64,000 bases of DNA from NCBI RefSeq assembly GCF_002284565.1, contig NZ_NPKI01000043.1:1-64000 (forward strand), written 5' to 3'. Each line of letters opens with the position of its first letter. The stretch's first letter is position 1. A program made the translations under genes and the position numbers. Under the pieces are notes generated by a model. It saw only the letters and a list, made by a program, of their open reading frames with translations. It was not told the DNA's origin and made no database searches. Source of the DNA: Mesorhizobium mediterraneum. Its GTDB lineage: Bacteria; Pseudomonadota; Alphaproteobacteria; Rhizobiales; Rhizobiaceae. Shown here in pieces: positions 56,249-64,000 of this stretch.

Positions 56249-57851
56249 TGTGATTTTTTCCTAATTCGCTTGCTCGCCATCGACCAAATCCGGGATCAAA
56301 TAGGCCGTATGTCGCGAGCAGCACTCCAACGGCCAGCAGGATCGAAAAGCCAGCAAATGCATCGATCAGCAAGTAGCCAGCAACGAGTAACGCCACGACC
56401 GCCGACATCTTCCACAAGGGAACCTGAACCCGACTTCCGCCGCCTAACCGGATGGTCCCGTACACAAAAACAACACAGGTCGAAATAACGATAAGAAAGC
56501 TGCTGTAATGCGTCGGCATCCTATAGGCGATCCCGTCGCCCACGTCGTTGCCGCCATAGAAGGCTGACGACATATCGCCGACCAACCAAGCCACGATATT
56601 TTCTCCAGGCGATGTCAGGTAAGCACTCTGGAGCTTCATGACTATGGCGATCAGAACCCCCAAAACAGTACACCGAAAAATTCCGCGCATCACTCTGGGG
56701 CTGACTTGGTTGTGCTCGTGTTGATAATCCACTTCCGGCCGATTACTCGCTGCTTCTCCAATTCTCCAAAGATCATGGATCACCGTATAGAGCAAAATGA
56801 GACCTACGAAGAACAGATAAAAGCACAGGCACATGTATAGGTAAGCGAGCCCGGTGAATACGATCGCTTCTGGAACCGATATGACCTCAGGGCGCACAAT
56901 CGCTAACGAGCCCCAATCCGTCGCATAGTTGCCACCACCTTTCATCAGCGGGAGCAAACACACGCCGATCCACTGAAAAAGACCGGCGAACAGCACACAA
57001 ATCAAAAAAACCGCCCAATATGAATAGGAAGAAGCTTCTACGCTGCGCGCCCAGGCATCGTCGCTTTCCATCTTATTGCCATTCCCCACAAGCTTTGGGC
57101 GGCCTTCATCTTTCCAAAAGGTCACTAGCTCGGTCACGAAGGCAAAAAACAGTGGCAAAAATACCATGAAGACGAATGTCCAGTTCGCCGTCCAAAGAAA
57201 CCCAACCTGCTTGACGACGCCATCCGCCCGGCCATATGTCACGCTGTGAATCCCGGTAATATACGACAAAAACCCAAGAGCGGTGACACCCGCAAACACC
57301 GACGCCGGTAAATTCAGGGGAGATCCGTGACTAAAAAACGCCTCCGATTTCCTCGCCAAACCAAAACGCCGCCTCGGCCCCTTGACGTCAGTATCCCGTT
57401 TTAGCTCTGCCGGAGACGCTGTGTCGTCATCGAAGGTCGGAGCCAGTGCTGTATCTGGAATCTCCTGTGCAACACTGCTTTCGGCTCTCTTCCATTCTCG
57501 TCTCTTGGCCGATAACCGCGATTGCGCCGCACTAAGCTCCATCTGCCATTCGCTGGTTGCCACCGGATCATCGCACCCAAAAACCCTCGCCAGCCAACGG
57601 ATGTTGGCAGCGCTAATTCCCTTCTCGTTCTCTTGAAACCAAAGCTGCACTGTTCGCAGATCGACTCCAATCCGGTTGGAATCAATTTGTGAAATCGCTT
57701 CTGCAAGAAGCTCGGGCGTCCATGGGCCTGCAGGAAATCCATCTTTGCCCAATGGCCGACCCGCACCCGCAGCGGCCAATCGCTTGAATAATTCCTTGAA
57801 ATCACTCCCGTCTCTCGGCGGCGGGAGAAATAACTTTCCATTCTTAAACAA
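56238..57851 (-). CDS. rcgA: multi-pass membrane protein, RcgA-like conjugation protein
   Basis: 537 residues. The first ~110 form a soluble domain with a repressor-like fold pattern (GVDLRTVQLWFQENEKGISA, NIRWLARVFGCDDP). After a charged linker (to ~180) come about seven membrane segments, e.g. FVFMVFLPLFFAFVTELVTF, YWAVFLICVLFAGLFQWIGV, YMCLCFYLFFVGLILLYTVI and AVVALLVAGYLLIDAFAGFS. In Rhizobium favelukesii pRfaLPU83a, RcgA is essential for conjugative transfer; this gene has the same partner and location. It is divergent from the small gene at 57984. Confidence 0.6.
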   Translation of the reverse strand: MFKNGKLFLPPPRDGSDFKELFKRLAAAGAGRPLGKDGFPAGPWTPELLAEAISQIDSNRIGVDLRTVQLWFQENEKGISAANIRWLARVFGCDDPVATSEWQMELSAAQSRLSAKRREWKRAESSVAQEIPDTALAPTFDDDTASPAELKRDTDVKGPRRRFGLARKSEAFFSHGSPLNLPASVFAGVTALGFLSYITGIHSVTYGRADGVVKQVGFLWTANWTFVFMVFLPLFFAFVTELVTFWKDEGRPKLVGNGNKMESDDAWARSVEASSYSYWAVFLICVLFAGLFQWIGVCLLPLMKGGGNYATDWGSLAIVRPEVISVPEAIVFTGLAYLYMCLCFYLFFVGLILLYTVIHDLWRIGEAASNRPEVDYQHEHNQVSPRVMRGIFRCTVLGVLIAIVMKLQSAYLTSPGENIVAWLVGDMSSAFYGGNDVGDGIAYRMPTHYSSFLIVISTCVVFVYGTIRLGGGSRVQVPLWKMSAVVALLVAGYLLIDAFAGFSILLAVGVLLATYGLFDPGFGRWRASELGKNHSVS

Positions 57852-57983
57852 CTACTTGCAGGCTCTGGTTTCGCTTCGTTTCGCTAGTCTTCGTATCCTA
57901 TCGTGCCTTCGTCCCTGATCAACGTATTTCTCAACTCGATGCAACGGGCGAGGGGCGGGCCGCAAATCACTCAGAGCAGGACA

Positions 57984-58328
57984 ATGGCTGTTGAACTGGC
58001 GTGCAGCAACGAAGAAGCGCAGGAGACGGACGCAGTCGTGGATCTGATCGCGGCGCACCGCCGCGCCATTTCAGAGCTGGAGTGCCTCGGGAAACGTTTG
58101 ATGCACGCCGAAGAGGCCGAGGCGGCACTGATCGGTCCGCGGCTTGACGCAGCGATGAAAAGCGAGACGGTTATTCGACGGCAGGCAGCGATGGCGCCGG
58201 TCGCCAATATTTGCGAGCTGAAAATCAAAGCCGCATATTTTAAGCGGCTCATGAACAACGGTTGGTGCGACGTTGATGCGGGCGACCTGCATGAGCTGCT
58301 GCGATCTTTCCTCGACTTGCCGGTCTAA
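57984..58328 (+). CDS. hypothetical protein
   Basis: 114 residues from ATG 57984 (MAVELACSNEEAQETDAVVD), after AGCAGGAC. It is helical and acidic, and the pattern ICELKIKAAYFKRLMNNGWC, ending LHELLRSFLDLPV, suggests a compact helical bundle. No family recognised. It sits between rcgA and the T4SS accessory genes; its stop overlaps the stop of the convergent small membrane-protein gene. Confidence 0.55.
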   Translation: MAVELACSNEEAQETDAVVDLIAAHRRAISELECLGKRLMHAEEAEAALIGPRLDAAMKSETVIRRQAAMAPVANICELKIKAAYFKRLMNNGWCDVDAGDLHELLRSFLDLPV

Positions 58329-58489
58329 GAAAGGAGGGCGGAAATCCAAGACACGAGCGCGTGCCATGCGGCATAGGCCAGCGCCGGCGCCGCAATGATG
58401 GCAATGAATACGACCGCCCCGGCTATGGCACCGTCTGTGCGACCCTCGACAGGGTAGTGGTAGCGGTTCGATTGATCCTCGTGGTTCAT
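58325..58489 (-). CDS. small single-pass membrane protein
   Basis: 54 residues from ATG 58489 (MNHEDQSNRYHYPVEGRTDG) with one long hydrophobic stretch (AIAGAVVFIAIIAAPALAYA). The start is fixed by an ATGA overlap with the stop of the secreted-protein gene before it, so the two are translationally coupled. Function unknown; probably a component or accessory of the adjacent secretion locus. Confidence 0.6.
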   Translation of the reverse strand: MNHEDQSNRYHYPVEGRTDGAIAGAVVFIAIIAAPALAYAAWHALVSWISALLS

Positions 58490-59037
58490 TGATTGCGCTC
58501 CCCTGCCCCCTTCAGCAGAAGTTCGATGGGATGTTGAAACTTTATCGCCCAAAGACCATCAGCTTTCATCTTCGCGTTGAGCTCAGCCACCAGATAATTG
58601 GCGCTGACGGCGTTGCCCTTCTGGTCGGTGGCGGCAAACGCGTAACCGGTCGCAATGAGGGCGGTCCCAAGGTCGATCGTATTGCCGCCGAGTTTCGCCC
58701 CGCACACGACAAAAGTCGCATTGTCCAGGGCCAAGGCGATAGGCTGACAAGTTACGGCCGCCGTCGAAAAAAGCGCGGCCAGGTGGGCGAGCGAGACGTC
58801 GCCGCAATCGAGCTCCTTGCCATTGGCATCCAGGGCGATCGTGCCGCGCAAGCATGATTGCACGCCATAAAGCCGGTAGAGCTTGCCGCGGTCGCGCCAC
58901 GTATCTCCCGTCAGCAGTTCGACGCTTTTCGACACGAGGAAGGGCGCGGCTGTCGCGTTTGCTGGCGCGGCGCCTGCGGCGCTTACGGCGTGAGCGCACG
59001 TGAGTGCGAAGAACGCTGCGAGGCTAGTTCGCTTCAT
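58486..59037 (-). CDS. secreted SNase-fold-like protein (second of pair)
   Basis: 183 residues with signal peptide MKRTSLAAFFALTCAHAVSA. The mature part has a thermonuclease-like layout: GDTWRDRGKLYRLYGVQSCL, LDCGDVSLAHLAAL, VTCQPIALALDNATFVVCGA, then DLGTALIATGYAFAA. The Cys pattern suggests a periplasmic disulfide-bonded fold. The catalytic Arg/Glu set of active nucleases is not obvious. It overlaps the preceding gene by 14 bases, and next in the transcript is the small membrane protein. Confidence 0.55.
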   Translation of the reverse strand: MKRTSLAAFFALTCAHAVSAAGAAPANATAAPFLVSKSVELLTGDTWRDRGKLYRLYGVQSCLRGTIALDANGKELDCGDVSLAHLAALFSTAAVTCQPIALALDNATFVVCGAKLGGNTIDLGTALIATGYAFAATDQKGNAVSANYLVAELNAKMKADGLWAIKFQHPIELLLKGAGERNQ

Positions 59038-59644
59038 CGGTCTGGAACTGCTTGCCGAGATCGGAGGCATGTTCGAGATCGGGCCGCAGGGACTTGCCGT
59101 CCTTGTTGCGGCCGATCGCGGCCATGTCGAAGAAGACCATGGAATCGTCGTCATAAGCGACCGAATAAGGGTCGTTGGCATTGCCAGCCCCGACGAGCGC
59201 AAAGCATGAAACCGCGTCCGGAACGCCGGGCTGGCTTTTGAGGACCAGCGTCTTGCACAACACGACGGATGCGCGGGTGTTATAGACAGCGTCGTCGTAG
59301 TCCCGCACGGCCTTCGTGCAATCCCACTCCTCAGCCTTGTAGGTGATCTTGGGCTTCGGACAGGCCGCGAGGCCCCGCAGCCTATAGGTGACGCCGTTGA
59401 TGACGCGTTCGGTCGCGGACTTGATCTCCACCGGCCTGGTTAGCGCTGTTACGTCGCGCTGAAAAAGGCCTCCGCGTGCATCGTAGCGCTCGTAGACGAA
59501 GGTCTTTTCGCCAGGTTTGGCGAACTTCTGCAGATACGCGGTCGACGGCTGCTCGAACGGATGCGGCTCGTTCGTGCCCAGATCGGCGGCGCTTAGGATG
59601 GTGCCGTGGAGCAACAATGCCGCGAGGAAGAAAAACTGCTTCAT
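59024..59644 (-). CDS. secreted SNase-fold-like protein (first of pair)
   Basis: 206 residues, signal peptide MKQFFFLAALLLHGTILSAA. The body shows GVTYRLRGLAACPKPKITYK, WDCTKAVRDYDDAVYNTRAS and VVLCKTLVLKSQPGVPDAVS with CFALVG. It shares the YRLxGLxxC...DC...C pattern with the next gene, so the two are probably ancient paralogues. Divergent from virB1. It could belong to the nuclease-fold family or an unrelated TrbM-like accessory group; function unknown. Confidence 0.5.
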   Translation of the reverse strand: MKQFFFLAALLLHGTILSAADLGTNEPHPFEQPSTAYLQKFAKPGEKTFVYERYDARGGLFQRDVTALTRPVEIKSATERVINGVTYRLRGLAACPKPKITYKAEEWDCTKAVRDYDDAVYNTRASVVLCKTLVLKSQPGVPDAVSCFALVGAGNANDPYSVAYDDDSMVFFDMAAIGRNKDGKSLRPDLEHASDLGKQFQTDEAN

Positions 59645-59732
59645 CGGAAAAATGGCCTCGATTCTGCTTCTCGTATTGACACTTTACTTTGGCTCCATGT
59701 ACCCATAGTAAAATGTCAAAATCGGTAGCGCA

Positions 59733-60410
59733 ATGAAAAACCGGATCGCGCTTGCGGTTTCTCTCTCCGCCGTCATGGCGTCATTCGTCGCACATGCGGA
59801 TAACACGACCTCGACGCGCATCGCGGCGGCGTTTGCTCTGCCGGCCTACCCGGCCGTTTCGACCTTTTCCGATGCTGATCACGGATCGACGATTGGCGGC
59901 GGGTGTGCGCCGACGGATCGCAGGCGGGCCGCGGCCTTGGTGCGCCAGGTCGCCGAAGAAGAGGGCTTCGATCCCGATCTGAGCGAGGCGGTTGCCTGGG
60001 CAGAAAGCGACATGGGCGGCAAGCAAGGTCCCTCTCGCGCGGGCGCTCTCGGCATCATGCAGCTCATGCCGGCGACAGCGTCGCGTCTTGGTGTGGCCGA
60101 CAGATGTGACGCCAAAGCCAATATCCGTGCGGGCGTCCGCTATCTGAAAGCGCTTTATAAGGAGTTCCATGATCCGCTGTTGATGTTGGCGGCCTACAAT
60201 GCAGGCGAGCAGAATGTTTACAAAGCCAACGGCATCCCCGTGAACGACGAGACCACGAAATACGTGGTCAAGGTGCTCAATCGCTGGAAGCTCGGCAAGC
60301 TGATCAAGGCTCCCATTCCCAACCCTGTTGACGATTATCACACAGCCGCGACCGGCGGGGGCGATGGCGTCGCCTGGCAAGATGGTCACGTCATGGATTT
60401 TGGCAACTGA
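59733..60410 (+). CDS. virB1: VirB1-like lytic transglycosylase
   Basis: 225 residues, signal peptide MKNRIALAVSLSAVMASFVA. SLT domain: DPDLSEAVAWAESDMGG with the catalytic Glu, then GALGIMQLMPATASRLGV, ANIRAGVRYLKALYKEFHDP and LLMLAAYNAGEQNV. It cuts peptidoglycan in the periplasm so that the secretion channel can be built. First of the plus-strand T4SS operon; the next gene follows after 18 bases. Confidence 0.88.
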   Translation: MKNRIALAVSLSAVMASFVAHADNTTSTRIAAAFALPAYPAVSTFSDADHGSTIGGGCAPTDRRRAAALVRQVAEEEGFDPDLSEAVAWAESDMGGKQGPSRAGALGIMQLMPATASRLGVADRCDAKANIRAGVRYLKALYKEFHDPLLMLAAYNAGEQNVYKANGIPVNDETTKYVVKVLNRWKLGKLIKAPIPNPVDDYHTAATGGGDGVAWQDGHVMDFGN

Positions 60411-60428
60411 AAAAGGAGTGAGACGAGG

Positions 60429-60743
60429 ATGGATTACAAAAAGGCGGGCAGGTTCGCCCTGCAGTTTACGGCCGCCGCGGCGATCGGAACGGCGTTGGCG
60501 CCGGCGAGCGCATACGCGCAGTCGGCTGCCCCGGTCGAGGGGGTGCTTGAATGGTTTGTCGGTGTCCTGCAAGGCAGCATTGCCCGATCTTTCGGGATCA
60601 TAGCGGTTTGCTTTCTCGGCTTCCTCGCCATGACCGGCAGACTGGTGTGGATGATGGCGCTTTCGATCATCATCGGTATCGCTCTGGTGTTTGGCGCCGC
60701 AGCTCTGGTCGATTCCATCCGGTCCACCGCTGGAGGCGCGTGA
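60429..60743 (+). CDS. virB2: VirB2-like pilin
   Basis: 104 residues: a long signal peptide ending ASAYAQS (cleavage after AYA), then two hydrophobic helices (SFGIIAVCFLGFLAMTGRLV, and LSIIIGIALVFGAAALVDSI), the TrbC/VirB2 layout. It would form the conjugative pilus. An AAGGAGTGAGACGAGG leader precedes the ATG. Confidence 0.85.
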   Translation: MDYKKAGRFALQFTAAAAIGTALAPASAYAQSAAPVEGVLEWFVGVLQGSIARSFGIIAVCFLGFLAMTGRLVWMMALSIIIGIALVFGAAALVDSIRSTAGGA

Positions 60744-60746
60744 CCG

Positions 60747-61040
60747 ATGGAGGACGAAGAGGTCTATGTCGAGCCGGTCAGCCTGCCTCTAACGCGCCCG
60801 CCGATGAAATGGGGTGTGCGCTACGAGGTGTTCGCGCTCAACGGCATGGCTGCCGTCATCGGATTCATCGCGACCAGCAGCTTCACGCTCGGCCTCGGCC
60901 TATTCAGCGCGACCCATCTGATCAGCGCCTATCTGTGCCAGCGCGACCCATACATCTTCCACATAGTCGAACGACGACTGTCGAAACGGGACGCGGTCGC
61001 GAACTCGGGCTTTTGGGGCGCGAGGAGCTATTCGCCGTGA
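60747..61040 (+). CDS. virB3: VirB3-like inner-membrane protein
   Basis: 97 residues with VSLPLTRPPMKWGVRYEVFA, the usual VirB3 start, and one or two membrane segments (MAAVIGFIATSSFTLGLGLF). DPYIFHIVERRLSKRD follows. The stop overlaps the GTG of virB4. It works with VirB4 and the pilin. Confidence 0.85.
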   Translation: MEDEEVYVEPVSLPLTRPPMKWGVRYEVFALNGMAAVIGFIATSSFTLGLGLFSATHLISAYLCQRDPYIFHIVERRLSKRDAVANSGFWGARSYSP

Positions 61041-63439
61041 GCGTGAACGCCGACCTGAAATTCGCGAAAGCGCGCAAACGGGAAAAGCCTGTCGAGGCGC
61101 ATGTCCCCTATTTACGCCATGTCGACGACAACCTGGTCGTCACCAAAAGCGGCTTTCTGCTCGGCGTCATTCAGCTCAGCGGCCTGCCCTTCCAGACAAT
61201 GGATCAGGCAGAGCTCAACAACCGCATGTTCAATCGCAACACGACATTCCGCAACCTCTCCACGTCCCGCTTTGCCGCTTATGCGACCATCATTCGCCGT
61301 CATGTGACGCCAGAGATCGAAGGAGATTTCGAAAACCCTTTCGTGGCGGAGCTCGATGCCCGCTACATGGACGAGTTGGGCTCGAAGAACCTGTTCGTCA
61401 ACGAGGCTTTCCTGACGCTCATCCGCCGCCCGATGGTCGGGCGCGTCGGCTGGGTCGACAAGGCGCTCAACGCGTTCCGCATCAGCACGGCCGGCGAAGA
61501 GACTCGTGAAGAGGCCATGGCCGAATTGCACGATGTCCTCAATGGCGTCACCAAGGACTTTTCCGCATATGGCGCGCGGCTCCTGGGCGTTGTGACGCGA
61601 CGCGACAGCGTGTTCTCCGAACCTGCCGAGTTCATCGCCAAGATCCTTGCCGGCGGCGCGGATGTGGAAATGCCGCTGCCGCGCATGAGCTTGGCGAGCG
61701 CCTGTGCGACCCGGCAAATCTTCTTCGGCAAATCCGCTCTGGAGATCAGGGGAGCGCAGACCAGCAAGATTGGCGCCATGGTGTCCATCAAGGAATACCC
61801 GCCCTTCACGGCACCCGGGTCGCTTGATGGGCTGTTGCGGCTGCCGCATGAATTCATCCTCACGCAGTCGTTCGCGATTGAGGATCGCGTGACGGCCATG
61901 CGCCGCATCAACACCATCTCGAACCAGGTCAGCGGTTCGGATGAGGCCGGAACCACGGTCGAGGATTCAGTGCACGCCGGCGCCGACAAGCTTGCCGGTG
62001 GCGAGGTCGTTTTCGGACAACACCACATGACGGTAATGGCGCTCGCGGCCGACGTGCCAAGGCTGAACCGCTCCTTGTCCGACATCACCGCCGAACTGTC
62101 GCGCATGTCGGTCGTTCCGGTGCGGGAAACGCTCAACACCGAACTTGCGTTTTGGGCACAGCTGCCCGGCAATTTCAGCTACATTGCGCGCCGCGCCCTG
62201 ATCTCGTCGCTGAACTTTGCCGGGCTGTTCTCCGGCCACAATTTTCCCTCAGGCCAGCGTGAGGGACTGCACTGGAAGCGGCCGATCGCGCTCCTCGAGA
62301 CGACCAGCCAGACAGCCTATTATTTCAACTTTCACGTTCACGACGTGGGTCACTTCACCGTTTTCGGACCGACGGGTTCGGGCAAGACGGTCGTGCTGTC
62401 ATTCCTGATGGCGCAGGCGATGCGGATTTCGCCGCGGCCGCGATGCGTCTACTTCGACTATATGCGCGGCGCCGAGCTTTTCATCCGCGCGCTCGGCGGC
62501 CGCTACGAAGTCATGGAGCCGATGCAGGCCACCGGCTTCGCGCCGCTCCAGCTCGAAGACACGGCAGAAAACCGCACGTTTCTCGAGGGGCTGCTGCGCT
62601 ACATCCTGACCCCAGACGACGGTTCGCTCGACGTGGCCGAAATGCGCGTGATCAACACGGCCGTCGACAAGGTCTACAAGATCCCGCGCCAGCAGCGCAC
62701 GTTCGAGTTGCTGCCGGAAGTGCTGCGCGGCTCGCTGGCGCCGGGGATGAACGATCTCGCAGCGCGCATTGAACCGTGGCTCGATCCTGGCGACAAGGGC
62801 TGGCTTTTCAACAACCCCGTCGATCTCGTCGATTTCTCGAAGCCGGTGGTCGGGTTCGACATGACAAAAATCCTGGCCGACAAAAAATTCCGCTCGGCGG
62901 CCCTGCTTTACATCTTCCATCGGCTCGAAGAGATCATCGACGGCACGCCGCTTCTGATGTTCCTCGATGAAGGCTGGAAGCTGCTCGATGACGAGGTGTT
63001 TGCCGCCTTCATCAACGAGACGCTCAAAACAATCCGCCGGCGCAATGGTGTCGTCGGCTTTGGCACCCAGACCGCCGAGGATGTGGTGAACTCGTCGATC
63101 TCGTCCTCGCTGATCGAGCAGACGAAAACCAACATCTTTTTCCCCAATCCGAAGGCGAGCAAGGATTCCTACATGGCGCGTTTCTCGCTGACGGCGAAGG
63201 AGTTCGAGTTCGTGCGCCGTACGCCCAAGGAAACGCGCACGTTCCTGGTCAAGCACGACAGCGATTCCATAGTGGCCAAGCTCGACCTGTCGGCCATGCC
63301 CGATCTCATCAAGGTGCTGTCGACCAACGAAGCCAGCATCAAGGAATGCGAACGGCTGCGCGAGATTTACGGACAAGAGCCGGAAGCGTGGCTGCCTTAC
63401 CTTTGCGGATGGGAGAGCGAGCATGAAGAAGCGGCTTAG
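61037..63439 (+). CDS. virB4: VirB4-like T4SS ATPase
   Basis: 800 residues from GTG 61037 (SVNADLKFAKARKREKPVEA), with the start fixed by the GTGA overlap with virB3; the reading frame stays open upstream inside virB2 and virB3. Walker A VFGPTGSGKTVVLSFLMAQA lies near residue 443, Walker B PLLMFLDEGWKLL near 640, followed by GFGTQTAEDVVNS. Full length with all ATPase motifs. It powers pilus assembly and substrate transfer at the inner membrane. Confidence 0.92.
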   Translation: MSVNADLKFAKARKREKPVEAHVPYLRHVDDNLVVTKSGFLLGVIQLSGLPFQTMDQAELNNRMFNRNTTFRNLSTSRFAAYATIIRRHVTPEIEGDFENPFVAELDARYMDELGSKNLFVNEAFLTLIRRPMVGRVGWVDKALNAFRISTAGEETREEAMAELHDVLNGVTKDFSAYGARLLGVVTRRDSVFSEPAEFIAKILAGGADVEMPLPRMSLASACATRQIFFGKSALEIRGAQTSKIGAMVSIKEYPPFTAPGSLDGLLRLPHEFILTQSFAIEDRVTAMRRINTISNQVSGSDEAGTTVEDSVHAGADKLAGGEVVFGQHHMTVMALAADVPRLNRSLSDITAELSRMSVVPVRETLNTELAFWAQLPGNFSYIARRALISSLNFAGLFSGHNFPSGQREGLHWKRPIALLETTSQTAYYFNFHVHDVGHFTVFGPTGSGKTVVLSFLMAQAMRISPRPRCVYFDYMRGAELFIRALGGRYEVMEPMQATGFAPLQLEDTAENRTFLEGLLRYILTPDDGSLDVAEMRVINTAVDKVYKIPRQQRTFELLPEVLRGSLAPGMNDLAARIEPWLDPGDKGWLFNNPVDLVDFSKPVVGFDMTKILADKKFRSAALLYIFHRLEEIIDGTPLLMFLDEGWKLLDDEVFAAFINETLKTIRRRNGVVGFGTQTAEDVVNSSISSSLIEQTKTNIFFPNPKASKDSYMARFSLTAKEFEFVRRTPKETRTFLVKHDSDSIVAKLDLSAMPDLIKVLSTNEASIKECERLREIYGQEPEAWLPYLCGWESEHEEAA

Positions 63440-64000
63440 CAGCGTGATCGCCGCGGCCGCGATCATGCCTGGGCAGATCACAGCTCTCCCGGCGGTGGCC
63501 CAGGTCGCCGTCATCGACGGTTCCAATCTGGATCAGCGCGCGCAGGACGAAGAGCACAGCGAAAAATCGAACGAAACAAAATCCGACGAGAAGGAGAAGA
63601 AAAAGAGCCTCGTCTGCACCTATACGAACAAGTACAGGTCGCAAATGTTCAGCCGCTCCCCTGGCGAGGCGCTGAGCCGCGACGCCGAAAACGCAAAGCT
63701 CATCCGTTACTATGCGCAAAAATATGGCGTTCCGGAGGGCCTGGCGTTGTCGGTCGCCTACCAGGAATCCCGCTTGGACAGCTGTGCCGGCTCGCACACC
63801 GGCGTCAAGGGCGTGATGCAACTGACAAAGGGAACGGGCAGGCAACTCGGCTTCGATCGCGACATCAACGAGCAAAACATCGAGGGTGGCGTCAAATATC
63901 TCGGCAAAGGCGTCGCACAATGCGGCGCCAGCAATTACAGCTGCCTGGCGAGCTTCTATAACGGCTCGAATGCCGCCGAACAGGCTGAGTGGGCTTCGGG
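63423..64000 (+). CDS. second lytic transglycosylase in the VirB5 position (partial, runs off window)
   Basis: Starts at ATG 63423, overlapping the virB4 stop by 17 bases, and is open to the window end (192 codons). A signal peptide (MKKRLSSVIAAAAIMPGQIT) is followed by VAVIDGSNLDQRAQ, similar to the mature start of VirB5/TrbF-like proteins, and a Lys/Glu-rich linker. Then comes an SLT domain: LALSVAYQESRLDSCAG (catalytic Glu), GVKGVMQLTKGTGRQLGF and GGVKYLGKGVAQCG. It is thus a lytic enzyme where VirB5 is expected. Confidence 0.8.
   Translation, partial: MKKRLSSVIAAAAIMPGQITALPAVAQVAVIDGSNLDQRAQDEEHSEKSNETKSDEKEKKKSLVCTYTNKYRSQMFSRSPGEALSRDAENAKLIRYYAQKYGVPEGLALSVAYQESRLDSCAGSHTGVKGVMQLTKGTGRQLGFDRDINEQNIEGGVKYLGKGVAQCGASNYSCLASFYNGSNAAEQAEWAS

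Noticed and set aside
60551-61036. VirB4 with a 162-residue N-terminal extension
   Set aside because: The extension overlaps virB2 and virB3 in another frame; the GTG at 61037, overlapping the virB3 stop, is the natural start.

Overview
The window looks like an accessory replicon or integrated island of an alphaproteobacterium in the order Rhizobiales, most probably Mesorhizobium or a close relative. The evidence is a Ros/MucR regulator carrying the Ser-for-Cys change known from Mesorhizobium, a DUF982 protein, a DUF1403-ScpB pair, an RcgA/RcgR-type pair next to VirB genes, and many IS remnants (IS6, IS5, IS3, IS1380, IS630 and probably IS1634). I saw no rRNA, tRNA, CRISPR array or replication gene. 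An unusually large share of the metabolic genes are frameshifted or truncated, so either this is a decaying island or the sequence contains single-base errors.

Left part (1-28 kb): three SAM-dependent methyltransferases (two of them tandem duplicates) and a dehydrogenase remnant are followed by a region built from duplicated catabolic cassettes. M19 dipeptidase genes occur three times, plus a fourth truncated copy. They pair with an alanine-dehydrogenase-like gene in one cassette type and with a FAD amino-acid oxidoreductase in the other. In each duplicated pair, one copy lost one gene; in the first pair the other copy lost the partner gene. A dipeptide-type ABC transporter (binding protein frameshifted, DppC truncated, no ATPase in the window) and a LysR regulator complete what looks like a system for importing and degrading dipeptides, perhaps containing D-amino acids. 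Between these lie a one-carbon/methylamine block: MmgE/PrpD, a dimethylglycine-dehydrogenase-like FAD/GcvT protein, a LysR regulator and a broken MttB-like methyltransferase.

Middle (28.7-36.6 kb): DUF1403 and ScpB, then a cluster resembling a defence or stress island: an unknown protein, a cyclase-homology protein translationally coupled to a 46-residue protein, HipBA with a perfect operator palindrome, a zinc-ribbon/HEPN-motif protein and a DUF982 protein.

Right-centre (37-54.7 kb): a broken succinate-semialdehyde dehydrogenase gene, a zinc-less MucR, three paralogous MFS exporters with an ABM-like C-terminal domain (the third is broken), and on the minus strand a sulfonate/taurine-type operon (FMN reductase, flavin monooxygenase, TauD, binding protein, two permeases, ATPase) with several frameshifts. 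A kinase-like phosphotransferase and a GNAT enzyme follow.

Right end (55-64 kb): the start of a conjugative type IV secretion locus. The rcgA-rcgR-like pair and two secreted SNase-fold-like proteins lie on the minus strand. virB1, virB2, virB3, virB4 and a second lytic transglycosylase in the VirB5 slot lie on the plus strand. The last gene runs off the window.
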